From NCBI RefSeq assembly GCF_003298775.1, contig NZ_QNTQ01000011.1, positions 1 to 64,000 on the forward strand: a stretch of DNA of 64,000 nucleotides, written 5' to 3'. The notes below the pieces were generated by a model. It was not told the origin of the DNA. It did not search any database and was given only the letters and a program-made list of their open reading frames with translations. Source of the stretch: Rhodosalinus halophilus. Its GTDB lineage: Bacteria > Pseudomonadota > Alphaproteobacteria > Rhodobacterales > Rhodobacteraceae. The translations under genes were made by a program, and so were the position numbers. This document shows positions 44,527 through 53,177 of the stretch, in pieces; the stretch's first letter is position 1; each line of letters starts with the position of its first letter.

Positions 44527-45294
44527 TCAGGCGAAGGGGTCGTCGGGGTAGCGCACCGCGGATAGATAGAGCCCCTCGGGCGGCGCCACGGGGCCGCAGC
44601 GGGCACGGTCGCGCGCGGCGAGCGCAGCGCGCACTTGGTCGGGCGCCCAGGCGCCCGCGCCCACGCGCTCCAGCGTGCCGACGATCGAGCGGACCTGGTT
44701 GTGCAGGAAGGACCGCGCGCGGGCGCGGATCCACAGCTCCGGCCCCCAGAGGCCCGCCACCTCCTCGATCGTGAGCTCGTCCAGCGTCTTGACCGGGCTC
44801 TTCGCCTGGCAGAGCGCGGCGCGGAAGGTGGTGAAGTCGTGCCGCCCGACGAGATGCGCGGCCGCTTCCCGCATCGCGCCGGCGTCCAGCGCGCGCGGCA
44901 CCTGCCAGACGAGGCCCGCGGCATGGGTCGCCGGCGCCCGGCGCATCAGGATGCGGAAAAGATAGCGCCGCTCCACCGCCGAGAAGCGCGCGTGCCAGTC
45001 CTCGCCGACGCGCGCGCAGGCGAGCACGGCGACCGGCTGCGGCTTCAGGTGGTGGTTGAGCGCCTCCGACAGGCGGAACGGGTCCCAGTCGCGCGCCGTC
45101 TCGGCCTGCGCCACCTGGCCCAGCGCATGCACGCCCGCATCCGTTCGCCCTGCCGCAGCGACGGCGAAGGGGCCGCCCTCGAGCCGCGCGAGCGCCGCCT
45201 CGAGCGCGCCCTGCACCGTGGGCGGGCCCGCCTGCCGCTGCCAGCCGGCGAAAGGGCCGCCGTGATACTCGATCTTCAGCGCGTAGCGGGGCAT
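44527..45294 (-). CDS. truA: tRNA pseudouridine synthase A
   Basis: 255 residues from ATG 45294. TruA signatures: [12 protein letters not shown], the catalytic-Asp motif [16 protein letters not shown] and [13 protein letters not shown]. It modifies U38-U40 of tRNA anticodon arms. It is divergent from ycjX. Confidence 0.97.
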   Translation of the reverse strand: MPRYALKIEYHGGPFAGWQRQAGPPTVQGALEAALARLEGGPFAVAAAGRTDAGVHALGQVAQAETARDWDPFRLSEALNHHLKPQPVAVLACARVGEDWHARFSAVERRYLFRILMRRAPATHAAGLVWQVPRALDAGAMREAAAHLVGRHDFTTFRAALCQAKSPVKTLDELTIEEVAGLWGPELWIRARARSFLHNQVRSIVGTLERVGAGAWAPDQVRAALAARDRARCGPVAPPEGLYLSAVRYPDDPFA

Positions 45295-45399
45295 GGGGCA
45301 GCGCCTTAGCGCCGGGCGCCGCCCCCGGCAATCCCCGGCCCTCTGGCATCCCGTCGGCCGCACGCCTATCTTGGCCGCGCCATCGAAAGGAGCCCCGCA

Positions 45400-46818
45400 T
45401 TGGTCATAGGCACGCTCGCCGAGGAATTGGCCCGCGGGGTCGGACGGGTCGGGGACACGATCGGCGGGACGTTCTTCGAACCGGTGATCCGCCTGGGCGT
45501 CACGGGGCTGTCGCGCGCGGGCAAGACCGTCTTCATCACCTCGCTGGTGGCCAACCTGATGGACCGGGGGCGGATGCCGGGGCTGGTCGCCGCGGCGGAG
45601 GGCCGGATCGAGGCCGCCTACCTGCAGCCGCAGCCCGACGACGCGGTGCCGCGCTTCGACTACGAGCGCCATCTCGCCGCGCTGACCGCGGCCGAGCCGC
45701 ACTGGCCCGACGGCACGCGCGCCGTGAGCCAGCTGCGTCTGTCGCTGCGCGTGCGGTCCACGGGTCTGCTCGCCGGGCTTCAGGGGCCGCGGGTCGTGCA
45801 CCTCGACATCGTGGACTATCCGGGCGAATGGCTCCTGGACCTCGGCCTGATGGAAAAGGACTACGCCACCTGGTCCGAGGGGATGCTGATGCGGCTCGAG
45901 GGCCGGCCGGAGCCCGAGGCGGCGGCCTATCTGGAGGCCGCCCGCGCCGCGCGGGACAAGGCCGACTGGACGGAGCCGGAGGCGCAGGCGCTGGCGCGGG
46001 CCTACACCGATGCGCTTGGCGCGATGCGCAAGGCGGGGCTCTCGGACACCTCGCCGGGGCGCTTCCTGATGCCGGGCGAGATGGCCGGCTCGCCCGCGCT
46101 GACCTTCGCGCCGCTGCCGCGCGAAGGCGCTCCGCCGCGCCGCGGGCTCTGGCGCGAGATGGCGCGGCGCTTCGAGGCCTACAAGACGCGGATCGTGCGC
46201 CCCTTCTTCCGCGACCATTTCGCGCGCATCGATCGGCAGGTGGTGCTGGTGGACGCGCTCGGCGCGATCCACCACGGGCCCGCCGCGGTGGCGGATCTTT
46301 CGCGCACCATGTCCGACATCCTGTCGGCCTTCCGGCCGGGACAGAACAGCTTTCTCTCCCAGCTTCTGCGCGGCCGGCGGGTGGAGCGCATTCTCTTCGC
46401 CGCGACCAAGGCCGACCATCTGCATCACACCCAGCACCCGCGGCTCACCGCCTTCATGGAGGCCCTGTTGCGCCAGGCGCGCGACCGCGCGCAGTATGCC
46501 GGCGCGGAGACCCGGGCGATGGCGCTCGCCGCGCTGCGCGCGACGACCGAGGAGACGCGCGAGCATCAGGGCCGCACGCTGAACCTGGTGCGCGGCACGC
46601 TGCTCGACGGGCGGCGCGCGGCCTTCTACCCGGGCGAATTGCCCGAGGATCCCGCGCAGCTGCTGTCGGCGGCCGAAAGCGGCGCGGCACGCTGGCTCGA
46701 CGCGGACTACGACGTGATGCGCTTCGCGCCGGCGCCGCTCACCCTGCGCACCGGCGAGGGGCCGCCGCATATCCGGCTCGACCGCGCCGCACAGTTCCTG
46801 ATCGGGGACAGGCTGTGA
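45400..46818 (+). CDS. ycjX: YcjX-type stress GTPase
   Basis: 472 residues from TTG 45400, accepted because GAAAGGAG lies 7 bases upstream. YcjX/DUF463 family with Walker [16 protein letters not shown], switch-type [12 protein letters not shown] and a NKxD-like [11 protein letters not shown]. YcjX, with YcjF, is linked to phage-shock and envelope-stress responses in other bacteria. It overlaps the GNAT gene (GTGA). Confidence 0.92.
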   Translation: MVIGTLAEELARGVGRVGDTIGGTFFEPVIRLGVTGLSRAGKTVFITSLVANLMDRGRMPGLVAAAEGRIEAAYLQPQPDDAVPRFDYERHLAALTAAEPHWPDGTRAVSQLRLSLRVRSTGLLAGLQGPRVVHLDIVDYPGEWLLDLGLMEKDYATWSEGMLMRLEGRPEPEAAAYLEAARAARDKADWTEPEAQALARAYTDALGAMRKAGLSDTSPGRFLMPGEMAGSPALTFAPLPREGAPPRRGLWREMARRFEAYKTRIVRPFFRDHFARIDRQVVLVDALGAIHHGPAAVADLSRTMSDILSAFRPGQNSFLSQLLRGRRVERILFAATKADHLHHTQHPRLTAFMEALLRQARDRAQYAGAETRAMALAALRATTEETREHQGRTLNLVRGTLLDGRRAAFYPGELPEDPAQLLSAAESGAARWLDADYDVMRFAPAPLTLRTGEGPPHIRLDRAAQFLIGDRL

Positions 46819-47285
46819 GCGCCGAAGCCCAGACGCTCGTGCTGCGCCGCGCAGAACCGCTCGATGCGGGTCCGCTCGGCGCGATCCTGCACGGCTTCGC
46901 CCAGCGCACGCCCTGGATGCCCCGACTCTGGACGGGCGCGGAGACGGTGGCGCATTGCGGGCGGATGATCGACCAGGGCTGGGTGACGCTGGCCGAGGCG
47001 GATGGACGCGCGCTGGGCTTTCTCGCCCGGGAGGGGCATTTCATCCACGCGCTCTACGTCCGCGAGGGCGCCACGGGCCGGGGCGTCGGCCGCGCGCTGC
47101 TCGCGGCGGCCAAGGCGCAGTGCGCCGCGCTCACGCTGCGCACCTTCGCGGCGAACGCGGGGGCGCGCCGCTTCTACCTGCGCGAGGGCTTCCGCGAAGT
47201 GGATCGCGGCGACGGGCGCGACAACGACGAGGGGCTGCCGGACGTCCGCATGGACTGGCACCGCGAGAAGGATGCGACAGGATGA
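46815..47285 (+). CDS. GNAT N-acetyltransferase inside the ycjX-ycjF operon
   Basis: 156 residues from GTG 46815. GNAT fold: [19 protein letters not shown], acetyl-CoA loop [16 protein letters not shown] and [14 protein letters not shown]. The substrate is unknown; it could be a protein N-terminus, a small amine or an antibiotic-like compound. Both junctions overlap the neighbours, so it is made together with the two membrane-stress proteins. Confidence 0.88.
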   Translation: MSAEAQTLVLRRAEPLDAGPLGAILHGFAQRTPWMPRLWTGAETVAHCGRMIDQGWVTLAEADGRALGFLAREGHFIHALYVREGATGRGVGRALLAAAKAQCAALTLRTFAANAGARRFYLREGFREVDRGDGRDNDEGLPDVRMDWHREKDATG

Positions 47286-48283
47286 CCGACCGACGCGGCC
47301 CGGTACTGATCGAGATCGACGAGGAGACGCCGCGCAGCTCGCCCGCCGAGGCGCCGCCGATCCCGGACTCCGAGCCGCCGGAGGGCCGCGCCATGCAGCA
47401 GGCCGCGGCGCTGGCCGCCGCACGGCCCTCGCGGCTGGCCCGCTGGTTCTGGGGCCTTCTGGCGGCGCTTCTGGCCTCCGTCATCTCGATCGCCGCCTGG
47501 GACTTCGCCACCGGGCTGATCGCGCGTCAGCCTTTTCTGGGCTGGGGCGTCACCGCCCTTTTCGCCGCTTTCGTGGCGGTGCTGGCGGCGATCGCGGTCA
47601 AGGAGGCGGCCGCCTTCTCGCGCCTCGCACGGATCGACGCGCTGCATCGGGCCGCCGACGCGGCGCTGGCGGACAGCGACCTCGAGGCTGCCCGGCGGCT
47701 GACCGAGCGCCTGACGGCGCTTTACGCCCGCCGGCCCGAGACGGACTGGGGGCGCAGCCGGCTCGCCGAGCGCAAGGCCGAGCAGTTCGACGCCGAGGCG
47801 CTTCTGGGCCTTGTCGAGCGTGAGCTTCTGGCGCCGCTCGACGCCCGCGCCCGCGCCGAAGTGGAGAGCGCCGCGCGGCAGGTGGCCGCCGTGACCGCGC
47901 TGGTGCCGCTCGCGCTGGCCGACGTCGTGGGCGCGCTCGCCGCCAACATCCGCATGATCCGGCGAATCGCCGAGATCTACGGCGGACGCTCCGGCACGCT
48001 GGGCAGCCTGCGGCTGCTGCGCGCGGTCTTCACCCATCTTGTGGCCACGGGCGCGGTCGCGGTTGGCGATGATCTGATCTCCTCCGTCGCGGGCGGCGGA
48101 TTGCTGTCCCGGGTCTCCCGCCGCTTCGGCGAGGGCGTGGTGAACGGCGCGCTGACCGCCCGCGTGGGCATCGCCGCGATGGAGGTCTGCCGCCCCCTGC
48201 CCTTCCGTGCCGCGGCGCGCCCGTCGGTCTCGGGTGTGGTCCATCGCGCGCTCACCGGGCTCTTCGGCAGCGCCACCCGCTGA
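47282..48283 (+). CDS. ycjF: YcjF-type inner-membrane protein (DUF697)
   Basis: 333 residues from ATG 47282, overlapping the GNAT stop. An acidic/Pro-rich N-terminus, two membrane helices (WFWGLLAALLASVISIAAWD and LGWGVTALFAAFVAVLAAIA), a cytoplasmic helical region, then the conserved TIGR01620/DUF697 part (ALVPLALADVVGALAANIRM, VFTHLVATGAVAVGDDLISS). It is the usual partner of YcjX. Confidence 0.92.
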   Translation: MTDRRGPVLIEIDEETPRSSPAEAPPIPDSEPPEGRAMQQAAALAAARPSRLARWFWGLLAALLASVISIAAWDFATGLIARQPFLGWGVTALFAAFVAVLAAIAVKEAAAFSRLARIDALHRAADAALADSDLEAARRLTERLTALYARRPETDWGRSRLAERKAEQFDAEALLGLVERELLAPLDARARAEVESAARQVAAVTALVPLALADVVGALAANIRMIRRIAEIYGGRSGTLGSLRLLRAVFTHLVATGAVAVGDDLISSVAGGGLLSRVSRRFGEGVVNGALTARVGIAAMEVCRPLPFRAAARPSVSGVVHRALTGLFGSATR

Positions 48284-48331
48284 CGGCGCCCCGCGCTGGA
48301 CGGGCGGGCCGGCGCGCGCTACCCAGTTGGC

Positions 48332-49012
48332 ATGAAACGCGCCATCGTCACCGGCGGGGCCGGGCTGATCGGCACGGCGATCTGTCGCATGCTTGGCGAG
48401 AGCGGCTGGCAGGTCGCCTCCTTCGATCTGGCGGAAGGGCCGGACTCGGCCCGGCACATCCGCTGCGACGTGGCCGACGAGGACTCCGTGCGCGACGCCT
48501 TCGCGGAACTCGGCTGGGATCGGCTCCACCTTCTGGTGAACAACGCGGGGATTTCCGCGCCCGACACGGGCCCGCTCACCGAGCTTTCGCTCGCCGACTG
48601 GCGCCGCGTCACCGACAGCCACCTCACCGGCGCCTTCCTGATGACGCGCGCGGCGGCCCCGCTGCTTGGCGAGGGCGGCGCCATCGTCAACATGGCCTCG
48701 ACGCGCGCCTTCATGTCGGAGCCCCGGTCCGAGGCCTACGCCGCCGCCAAGGGCGGCATCGTCGCGCTGACCCACGCCCTGGCGATCAGCCTCGGGCCGA
48801 GGGTGCGCGTCAACGCCATAGCGCCGGGATGGATCGCGGCGGAGGACGAGCGCCTGAGCCGCGAGGATCACGCACAGCATCCCGCCGGCCGCGTCGGCCG
48901 GCCCGCCGACGTGGCCGAGGCGGTGCTCTATCTCGCCCGGGCGGGTTTCGTGACGGGGCAGGTGCTGATCCTCGACGGCGGCATGACGCGGCGGATGATC
49001 TATGCCGAGTGA
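48332..49012 (+). CDS. SDR-family oxidoreductase
   Basis: 226 residues. Classical SDR: TGGAGLIGTAI nucleotide motif, LVNNAGIS, catalytic Ser (MASTRAFMS) and YAAAK, with the C-terminal VTGQVLILDGGMTRRMIY. NAD(P)H-dependent reductase of unknown substrate. Weak ribosome binding site. No obvious pathway neighbour. Confidence 0.92.
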   Translation: MKRAIVTGGAGLIGTAICRMLGESGWQVASFDLAEGPDSARHIRCDVADEDSVRDAFAELGWDRLHLLVNNAGISAPDTGPLTELSLADWRRVTDSHLTGAFLMTRAAAPLLGEGGAIVNMASTRAFMSEPRSEAYAAAKGGIVALTHALAISLGPRVRVNAIAPGWIAAEDERLSREDHAQHPAGRVGRPADVAEAVLYLARAGFVTGQVLILDGGMTRRMIYAE

Positions 49013-49105
49013 CGCGCCGCCACGCGCTGGCGCAGAGCCGCGCGCCTTGCGCCGAGGCGCGCGCGTTCACATCTCTGTCGCCTGCACCCTCGCCAAGCGC
49101 ATTCG

Positions 49106-49492
49106 ATGAAAGACAGCGTTCTTCCCATGCCCTCCCCGCGCTCATCGTCCGCCCCTGCCCCGCAGCGGCAGAGGCCAGGCACGCCGCCGGACAAGCAGAG
49201 CCGGCGGCTGGAGCGCCAGTTCGTGGCGTTGTCGCGCGCCGCGCCCCCGCGCATGCGGCCCGTGATCCGCGCGGCGCAGAGCCCGAGAGCCCGTCTCGTG
49301 CGGGTGCCGGCCGGGGTCACGCTGATCGCGGGCGGGGTTCTGTCTTTCCTGCCGGTGCTGGGGCTCTGGATGCTGCCGCTGGGCCTGCTGCTTCTGGCGA
49401 TCGATCTGCCGGCGCTCCGGCCACCGGTCTCGGCGGCCGCCATCCGCATCCGGCGCCGCTGGAAGACATGGCGCCGACCCCGCCAGCGCTGA
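49106..49492 (+). CDS. Small Gly/Pro-rich membrane protein (paralogue of the rpoH-coupled one)
   Basis: 128 residues, start uncertain (ATG 49106 or 49127). A basic N-terminal half precedes VPAGVTLIAGGVLSFLPVLG then LWMLPLGLLLLAIDLPALR and a basic tail (RIRRRWKTWRRPRQR). The core closely matches the protein at 27289-27549 (IAGGVL-x-FLP-x-LG-x-WM-x-PLG). Probably an inner-membrane hairpin. Function unknown. Confidence 0.7.
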   Translation: MKDSVLPMPSPRSSSAPAPQRQRPGTPPDKQSRRLERQFVALSRAAPPRMRPVIRAAQSPRARLVRVPAGVTLIAGGVLSFLPVLGLWMLPLGLLLLAIDLPALRPPVSAAAIRIRRRWKTWRRPRQR

Positions 49493-49523
49493 TCGCCCGC
49501 GGCAGGACCGAGGGCCTGCGCCG

Positions 49524-50207
49524 TCAGGCCGCCGGGCGGCTGCCGCCCTGACCGTGCCGCGCCCGCGCGATGGCCGCGGCGGCGAGAACGTGATGCGACA
49601 TCGCCGCTTCCGCCCATTCGGGATCGCGCGCGGCGATCGCCTCGGCAATGTCGTGGTGGTGGCGGGCCTGCCGGGTCATGTCCTGCGCCGAATACATCCG
49701 GTAGGTGCGCAGAACGAGGCCCAGGTTGACCGCGAGCGAGAGCATCGAGCCCAGCCGGGGCGACCGTGCCGCCTGCATGATCGTGCGATGGAAGGCGGCG
49801 TTGGCTTCCGTCATCGCGTCGTAGTCGGCGTCCGACCGGGCCGGAGTCCGCGCGCTGATCTCCTCGGCCAGGCGGAACAGTTCGGCGATCTCGGCCTCGG
49901 TGGCGAATTCGGCGGCGCGGCGTGCGCCGTAGCTCTCGAGCATCAGCCGGATGCGGAAGATCTGCTCGACCTCGTCGGCCTGCAGCGCGGTCACGCGCAG
50001 CCCCTCGCCCGGCGCGCGGGTGAGAAAGCCCTCGATCAGCAGGCGCTTCACAGCCTCGCGCACGGGGGTGCGCGACAGGCCCAGCCGCTCGGCGAGGCCC
50101 AGCTCGGTCAACCGCTCGTCGGCCGGCAGGTCGCCCGACAGGATGTCGCCGCGAAGGGTCAGATAGGCGCTGTCGGCGGCGCTGGCGGGGCGGCCGTCCT
50201 CGGCCAT
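49524..50207 (-). CDS. GntR-family regulator with FCD domain
   Basis: 227 residues from ATG 50207, overlapping the upstream stop (TGATG). An N-terminal winged helix (ERLTELGLAERLGLSRTPVR, then EAVKRLLIEGFL) and an FCD ligand domain with metal-type His residues (NAAFHRTIMQAA, ARHHHDIAEA, MSHHVLAA). FCD regulators usually sense an acid from the pathway they control. It is cotranscribed with the HMG-CoA-lyase-like gene and probably binds the inverted repeat at 51148-51161. Confidence 0.92.
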   Translation of the reverse strand: MAEDGRPASAADSAYLTLRGDILSGDLPADERLTELGLAERLGLSRTPVREAVKRLLIEGFLTRAPGEGLRVTALQADEVEQIFRIRLMLESYGARRAAEFATEAEIAELFRLAEEISARTPARSDADYDAMTEANAAFHRTIMQAARSPRLGSMLSLAVNLGLVLRTYRMYSAQDMTRQARHHHDIAEAIAARDPEWAEAAMSHHVLAAAAIARARHGQGGSRPAA

Positions 50208-51118
50208 CAGGCGGCCTCGGGCGCGGGGAAGCCGCCGGCCTTCATCACCATGCCGGGCAGCGTGTGCCCGAGTTGCGCCTCGAGCCATTCGGCGGCGGCG
50301 ATGCAGCCATCGAGGTCGAGACCCGTGGAGATGCCCGCGCGGTCCAGCATGTAGACGAGATCCTCCGTCGGAATGTTGCCCGTGGCGCGGGGGGCGAAGG
50401 GGCAGCCGCCCACCCCGCCCAGCGAGGAATCGAGGGTGACCGCCCCGGCCATGATCCCGGCCCAGGCGTTGGCGAGCCCGGTATTGCGCGTGTTGTGCAG
50501 ATGCAAGCGGATCGGAACGTCGGGGAAGGCCCGGCGCACCGCGCCCACACGCTCGAGAACGTCCGCAGGCGAGGCGACGCCGATCGTGTCGGCCAGCGCG
50601 AGTTCGTCCGGTGGATGGGCCATCGCGCGCTCGACCACCTCCAACAGGCGGGCGAGCGGCACCTCGCCCTCGAAGGGGCAGCCGAAGGCGGCGCCGATCG
50701 TGAGGCCGGTGCCGATTCGCCCCTTCGCGGCCTGCGCGATCTCGGCCCAGGTGGCGAGCGTATCCTCGGTGCCCACGCCCTGGTTGCGGCGGTTGAAGGT
50801 GTCCGAGGCGACCACGACGCAGTTCGCCTCGTCGAGCCCGGCGGCGACCGCGCGCTCGAAACCCCTGGCGTTCAGCGCGAGACCCACGTAGCGCGCCGCG
50901 CCTCGTGGCAGGCGCGCGGCCAGGTCGTCGGCGTCGGCCATCTGCGGCACGCGCCGGGGATTGACGAAGCTCGTCACCTCGAGCCGCCGGGCGCCCGCGT
51001 CGATCGCGCGCCGGATCAGTTCGAGCTTTGTATCCACCGAAAGGATCGTCTGCTCATTTTGTATACCGTCGCGCGCCGCAACCTCGACGATTTCAACTGA
51101 TTTTGGCAGCTCAGGCAT
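50207..51118 (-). CDS. Hydroxymethylglutaryl-CoA lyase-like enzyme
   Basis: 303 residues from ATG 51118 with GGAGAG. DRE-TIM metallolyase: VAARDGIQNEQ (catalytic Arg-Asp), TSFVNPRRVPQMAD and the active-site loop GVGGCPFAPRATGNIPTEDL with the conserved Cys. It cleaves HMG-CoA or a related 3-hydroxyacyl-CoA into acetyl-CoA or pyruvate plus a ketone acid. It sits opposite a CaiB-type CoA-transferase, which could supply the CoA ester, and upstream of the GntR regulator. Confidence 0.93.
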   Translation of the reverse strand: MPELPKSVEIVEVAARDGIQNEQTILSVDTKLELIRRAIDAGARRLEVTSFVNPRRVPQMADADDLAARLPRGAARYVGLALNARGFERAVAAGLDEANCVVVASDTFNRRNQGVGTEDTLATWAEIAQAAKGRIGTGLTIGAAFGCPFEGEVPLARLLEVVERAMAHPPDELALADTIGVASPADVLERVGAVRRAFPDVPIRLHLHNTRNTGLANAWAGIMAGAVTLDSSLGGVGGCPFAPRATGNIPTEDLVYMLDRAGISTGLDLDGCIAAAEWLEAQLGHTLPGMVMKAGGFPAPEAA

Positions 51119-51147
51119 TTTTTCTCTCCGAACCTCTTCCCTTCTGG

Positions 51148-51161
51148 ATACAGCGTTGTAT
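51148..51161. promoter_or_regulatory. Predicted operator in the CoA-transferase/lyase divergent region
   Basis: ATACA-N4-TGTAT, perfect 5-bp arms, centred midway between divergent starts at 51118 and 51242. FCD-type GntR regulators typically bind related TNGTATACNA-like sites, so the neighbouring GntR protein is the likely ligand. Confidence 0.55.
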
Positions 51162-51241
51162 TCTCCAAGGCAACAAGAGCGAGACTCAGGGCCACCAGAC
51201 GCAAGAAAATTGCGCACCATGGCCCGGCACAGGGAGCGAAG

Positions 51242-52462
51242 ATGAGCGAGACGGATGCCACGCCGCCCCGGCAGGGGCCCCTGACCGATATCCGCGTGAT
51301 CGAGATGGGCCAGCTTCTGGCCGGTCCCTTCTGCGGGCAGCTGCTGGCCGATTTCGGCGCAGAGGTCATCAAGTGCGAGCAGCCCGGCGTGGGCGATCCG
51401 ATGCGCGTCTGGGGCCGCGAGAAGCCGCACGGCAAGTCGCTGTGGTGGCCGGTGGTCGCGCGGAACAAGAAGAGCCTCACGCTCAACCTGCGGACCGAAG
51501 AGGGCCAGCAGGTGATTCGCAACCTCGTCGCGCAGTCCGACGTGCTGCTGGAGAATTTCCGCCCCGGCACGCTGGAGCGCTGGAACCTCTCCTACGAGGA
51601 ACTCTCGAAGATCAACCCGCGCCTCATCCTCGTCCGCGTCACCGGCTTCGGCCAGACCGGACCCTACGCCAAGCGCGCAGGCTACGGCGCCATCGGCGAG
51701 GCGATGGGGGGCTTGCGCTACGTGGTGGGCGACCCATCGACCCCGCCGTCGCGCATGGGCATCTCGATCGGCGACGAGCTGGCGGCGACCTACGCCTGCC
51801 TCGGCACGATGATGGCGCTGCACGCGCGCGAGCGCACGGGCCGCGGACAGGTCGTGGACAGCGCGATCTACGAGGCGGTGTTGGCGATGATGGAAAGCCT
51901 CGTCAGCGAATACGACGTTGCGGGCTACGTGCGCGAGCGCACCGGCGCGATCCTGCCCAACGTCGCGCCCTCGAACGTCTACGAGACGGCGGACGGCAAG
52001 TATCTGCTGATCGCGGCGAACCAGGACACGGTGTTCAGGCGCCTTGCCGCCGCGATGGGCCGGCCCGAGCTGGCCGAGGACGACCGCTATGCCACCCATT
52101 CGGCGCGCGGCGCGCATCAGGCGGAACTCGACGCGCTGATCAACGACTGGACGAAAACCGTGGAGCTGGAGCCGCTGGAGAAGCTTCTCGAGGAAAACGG
52201 CGTGCCCTGCGGGCTGATCTACAAGGCCGAGGACATGCTGCGCGATCCGCATTTCGAGGCGCGGCAGGCGATCGTCGAGGTCGAGCACCCCGATTTCGGC
52301 CCTATGAAGATGCAGAACGTGGCGCCGCGGCTTTCGGACACGCCGGGCGCGGTGCGCCACGTGGGCCCCGCGCTCGGGCAGCATACCGACGAGGTGCTGG
52401 GCGGCATTCTCGGCATCGACGAGGCGACCCGCGCCGCCTGGCGCGACCAGGGAATCATCTGA
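51242..52462 (+). CDS. CaiB/BaiF-type CoA-transferase (family III)
   Basis: 406 residues. Family III markers: LTDIRVIEMGQLLAGPFCGQ, the substrate-binding GISIGDELAATYACLG with the catalytic Asp, and RTGRGQVVDSAIYEAVLAMM. It transfers CoA between carboxylic acids. The ATG follows AGGGAGCG. The divergent HMG-CoA-lyase-like enzyme could cleave the product, and the downstream coiled-coil and hyu genes follow in the same direction. Confidence 0.94.
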   Translation: MSETDATPPRQGPLTDIRVIEMGQLLAGPFCGQLLADFGAEVIKCEQPGVGDPMRVWGREKPHGKSLWWPVVARNKKSLTLNLRTEEGQQVIRNLVAQSDVLLENFRPGTLERWNLSYEELSKINPRLILVRVTGFGQTGPYAKRAGYGAIGEAMGGLRYVVGDPSTPPSRMGISIGDELAATYACLGTMMALHARERTGRGQVVDSAIYEAVLAMMESLVSEYDVAGYVRERTGAILPNVAPSNVYETADGKYLLIAANQDTVFRRLAAAMGRPELAEDDRYATHSARGAHQAELDALINDWTKTVELEPLEKLLEENGVPCGLIYKAEDMLRDPHFEARQAIVEVEHPDFGPMKMQNVAPRLSDTPGAVRHVGPALGQHTDEVLGGILGIDEATRAAWRDQGII

Positions 52463-52469
52463 GGCGCGC

Positions 52470-53150
52470 ATGGCGGACGGGCCCGACAGCCGCACGAGCT
52501 TCCTGCCTCTGGCCGAGGCGGCGGCGCGGCTCGGCGTCAGCCGGCTCAAGCTGCGCGAGGCGGCGGCCAAGGGCGTGATCCCCGCGCGGCGCGACAACCA
52601 GGGGCGGTTGCGGGTCGATCTGGACGCCGCGCCCGACGACCTTGCCGCCGCCGCGGCGGACCGGCCGGCGAAGCCCGGCGATCTGATGGAGGCGCTCTTC
52701 GACGAGATCGAGGAGCTTTCGGGCGAGCTCGAGGACTCGGCCGCGATGCGCGACCGGCTGGCCGCCCTGGTCGAGGCGCAGGACGCAGCGCTCTCCCGCG
52801 CGACCGCCGCGCTGGAGGCGGCGACGAGCGACCGCGACCGGCTGGCCGGCATCGCGGGCCGCGCGCTGGAGGCCGCCGAGGAGGCCGAAGTGCGCGCGGC
52901 GAAGCTTGGCGAGATGTCGGCCCGCTCGCTGGAGATGCTGGAGCGCGCGACCGGCGCGCTCGAATCGATGCAGGGCGAGATCGGGCGGCTCAAGGCCGAC
53001 GCTGCCGACAAGGAGACCGCCATCGAGGGCCACGCACAACAGCTCGAGCGGCTCTTCACGCTCTCGGAGCAGGCACTGGACAAGGCCGCGGCGGCGCGGC
53101 GCGAGCCCACGCTGATCGCCCGCGTCTTCGGGCGCGGCGGCCGGGGCTAG
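52470..53150 (+). CDS. Helix-turn-helix plus coiled-coil protein
   Basis: 226 residues. A short N-terminal MerR/excisionase-like segment (LPLAEAAARLGVSRLKLREA, then AAKGVIPARRDNQGRLRVD) precedes a long acidic/Ala coiled coil (~80-205) and a basic tail (PTLIARVFGRGGRG). It may be a DNA-binding or scaffolding protein. It lies 7 bases after the CoA-transferase and 27 before hyuA, so is part of that operon. No specific family recognised. Confidence 0.75.
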   Translation: MADGPDSRTSFLPLAEAAARLGVSRLKLREAAAKGVIPARRDNQGRLRVDLDAAPDDLAAAAADRPAKPGDLMEALFDEIEELSGELEDSAAMRDRLAALVEAQDAALSRATAALEAATSDRDRLAGIAGRALEAAEEAEVRAAKLGEMSARSLEMLERATGALESMQGEIGRLKADAADKETAIEGHAQQLERLFTLSEQALDKAAAARREPTLIARVFGRGGRG

Positions 53151-53177
53151 GGACCAACGGGGACGGGAAGGACAACC

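Noticed and set aside
51119-53110. Long upstream extension of the HMG-CoA-lyase frame
   Set aside because: Antisense to the CoA-transferase and coiled-coil genes, Ser/Arg-biased. The true start at 51118 has GGAGAG.
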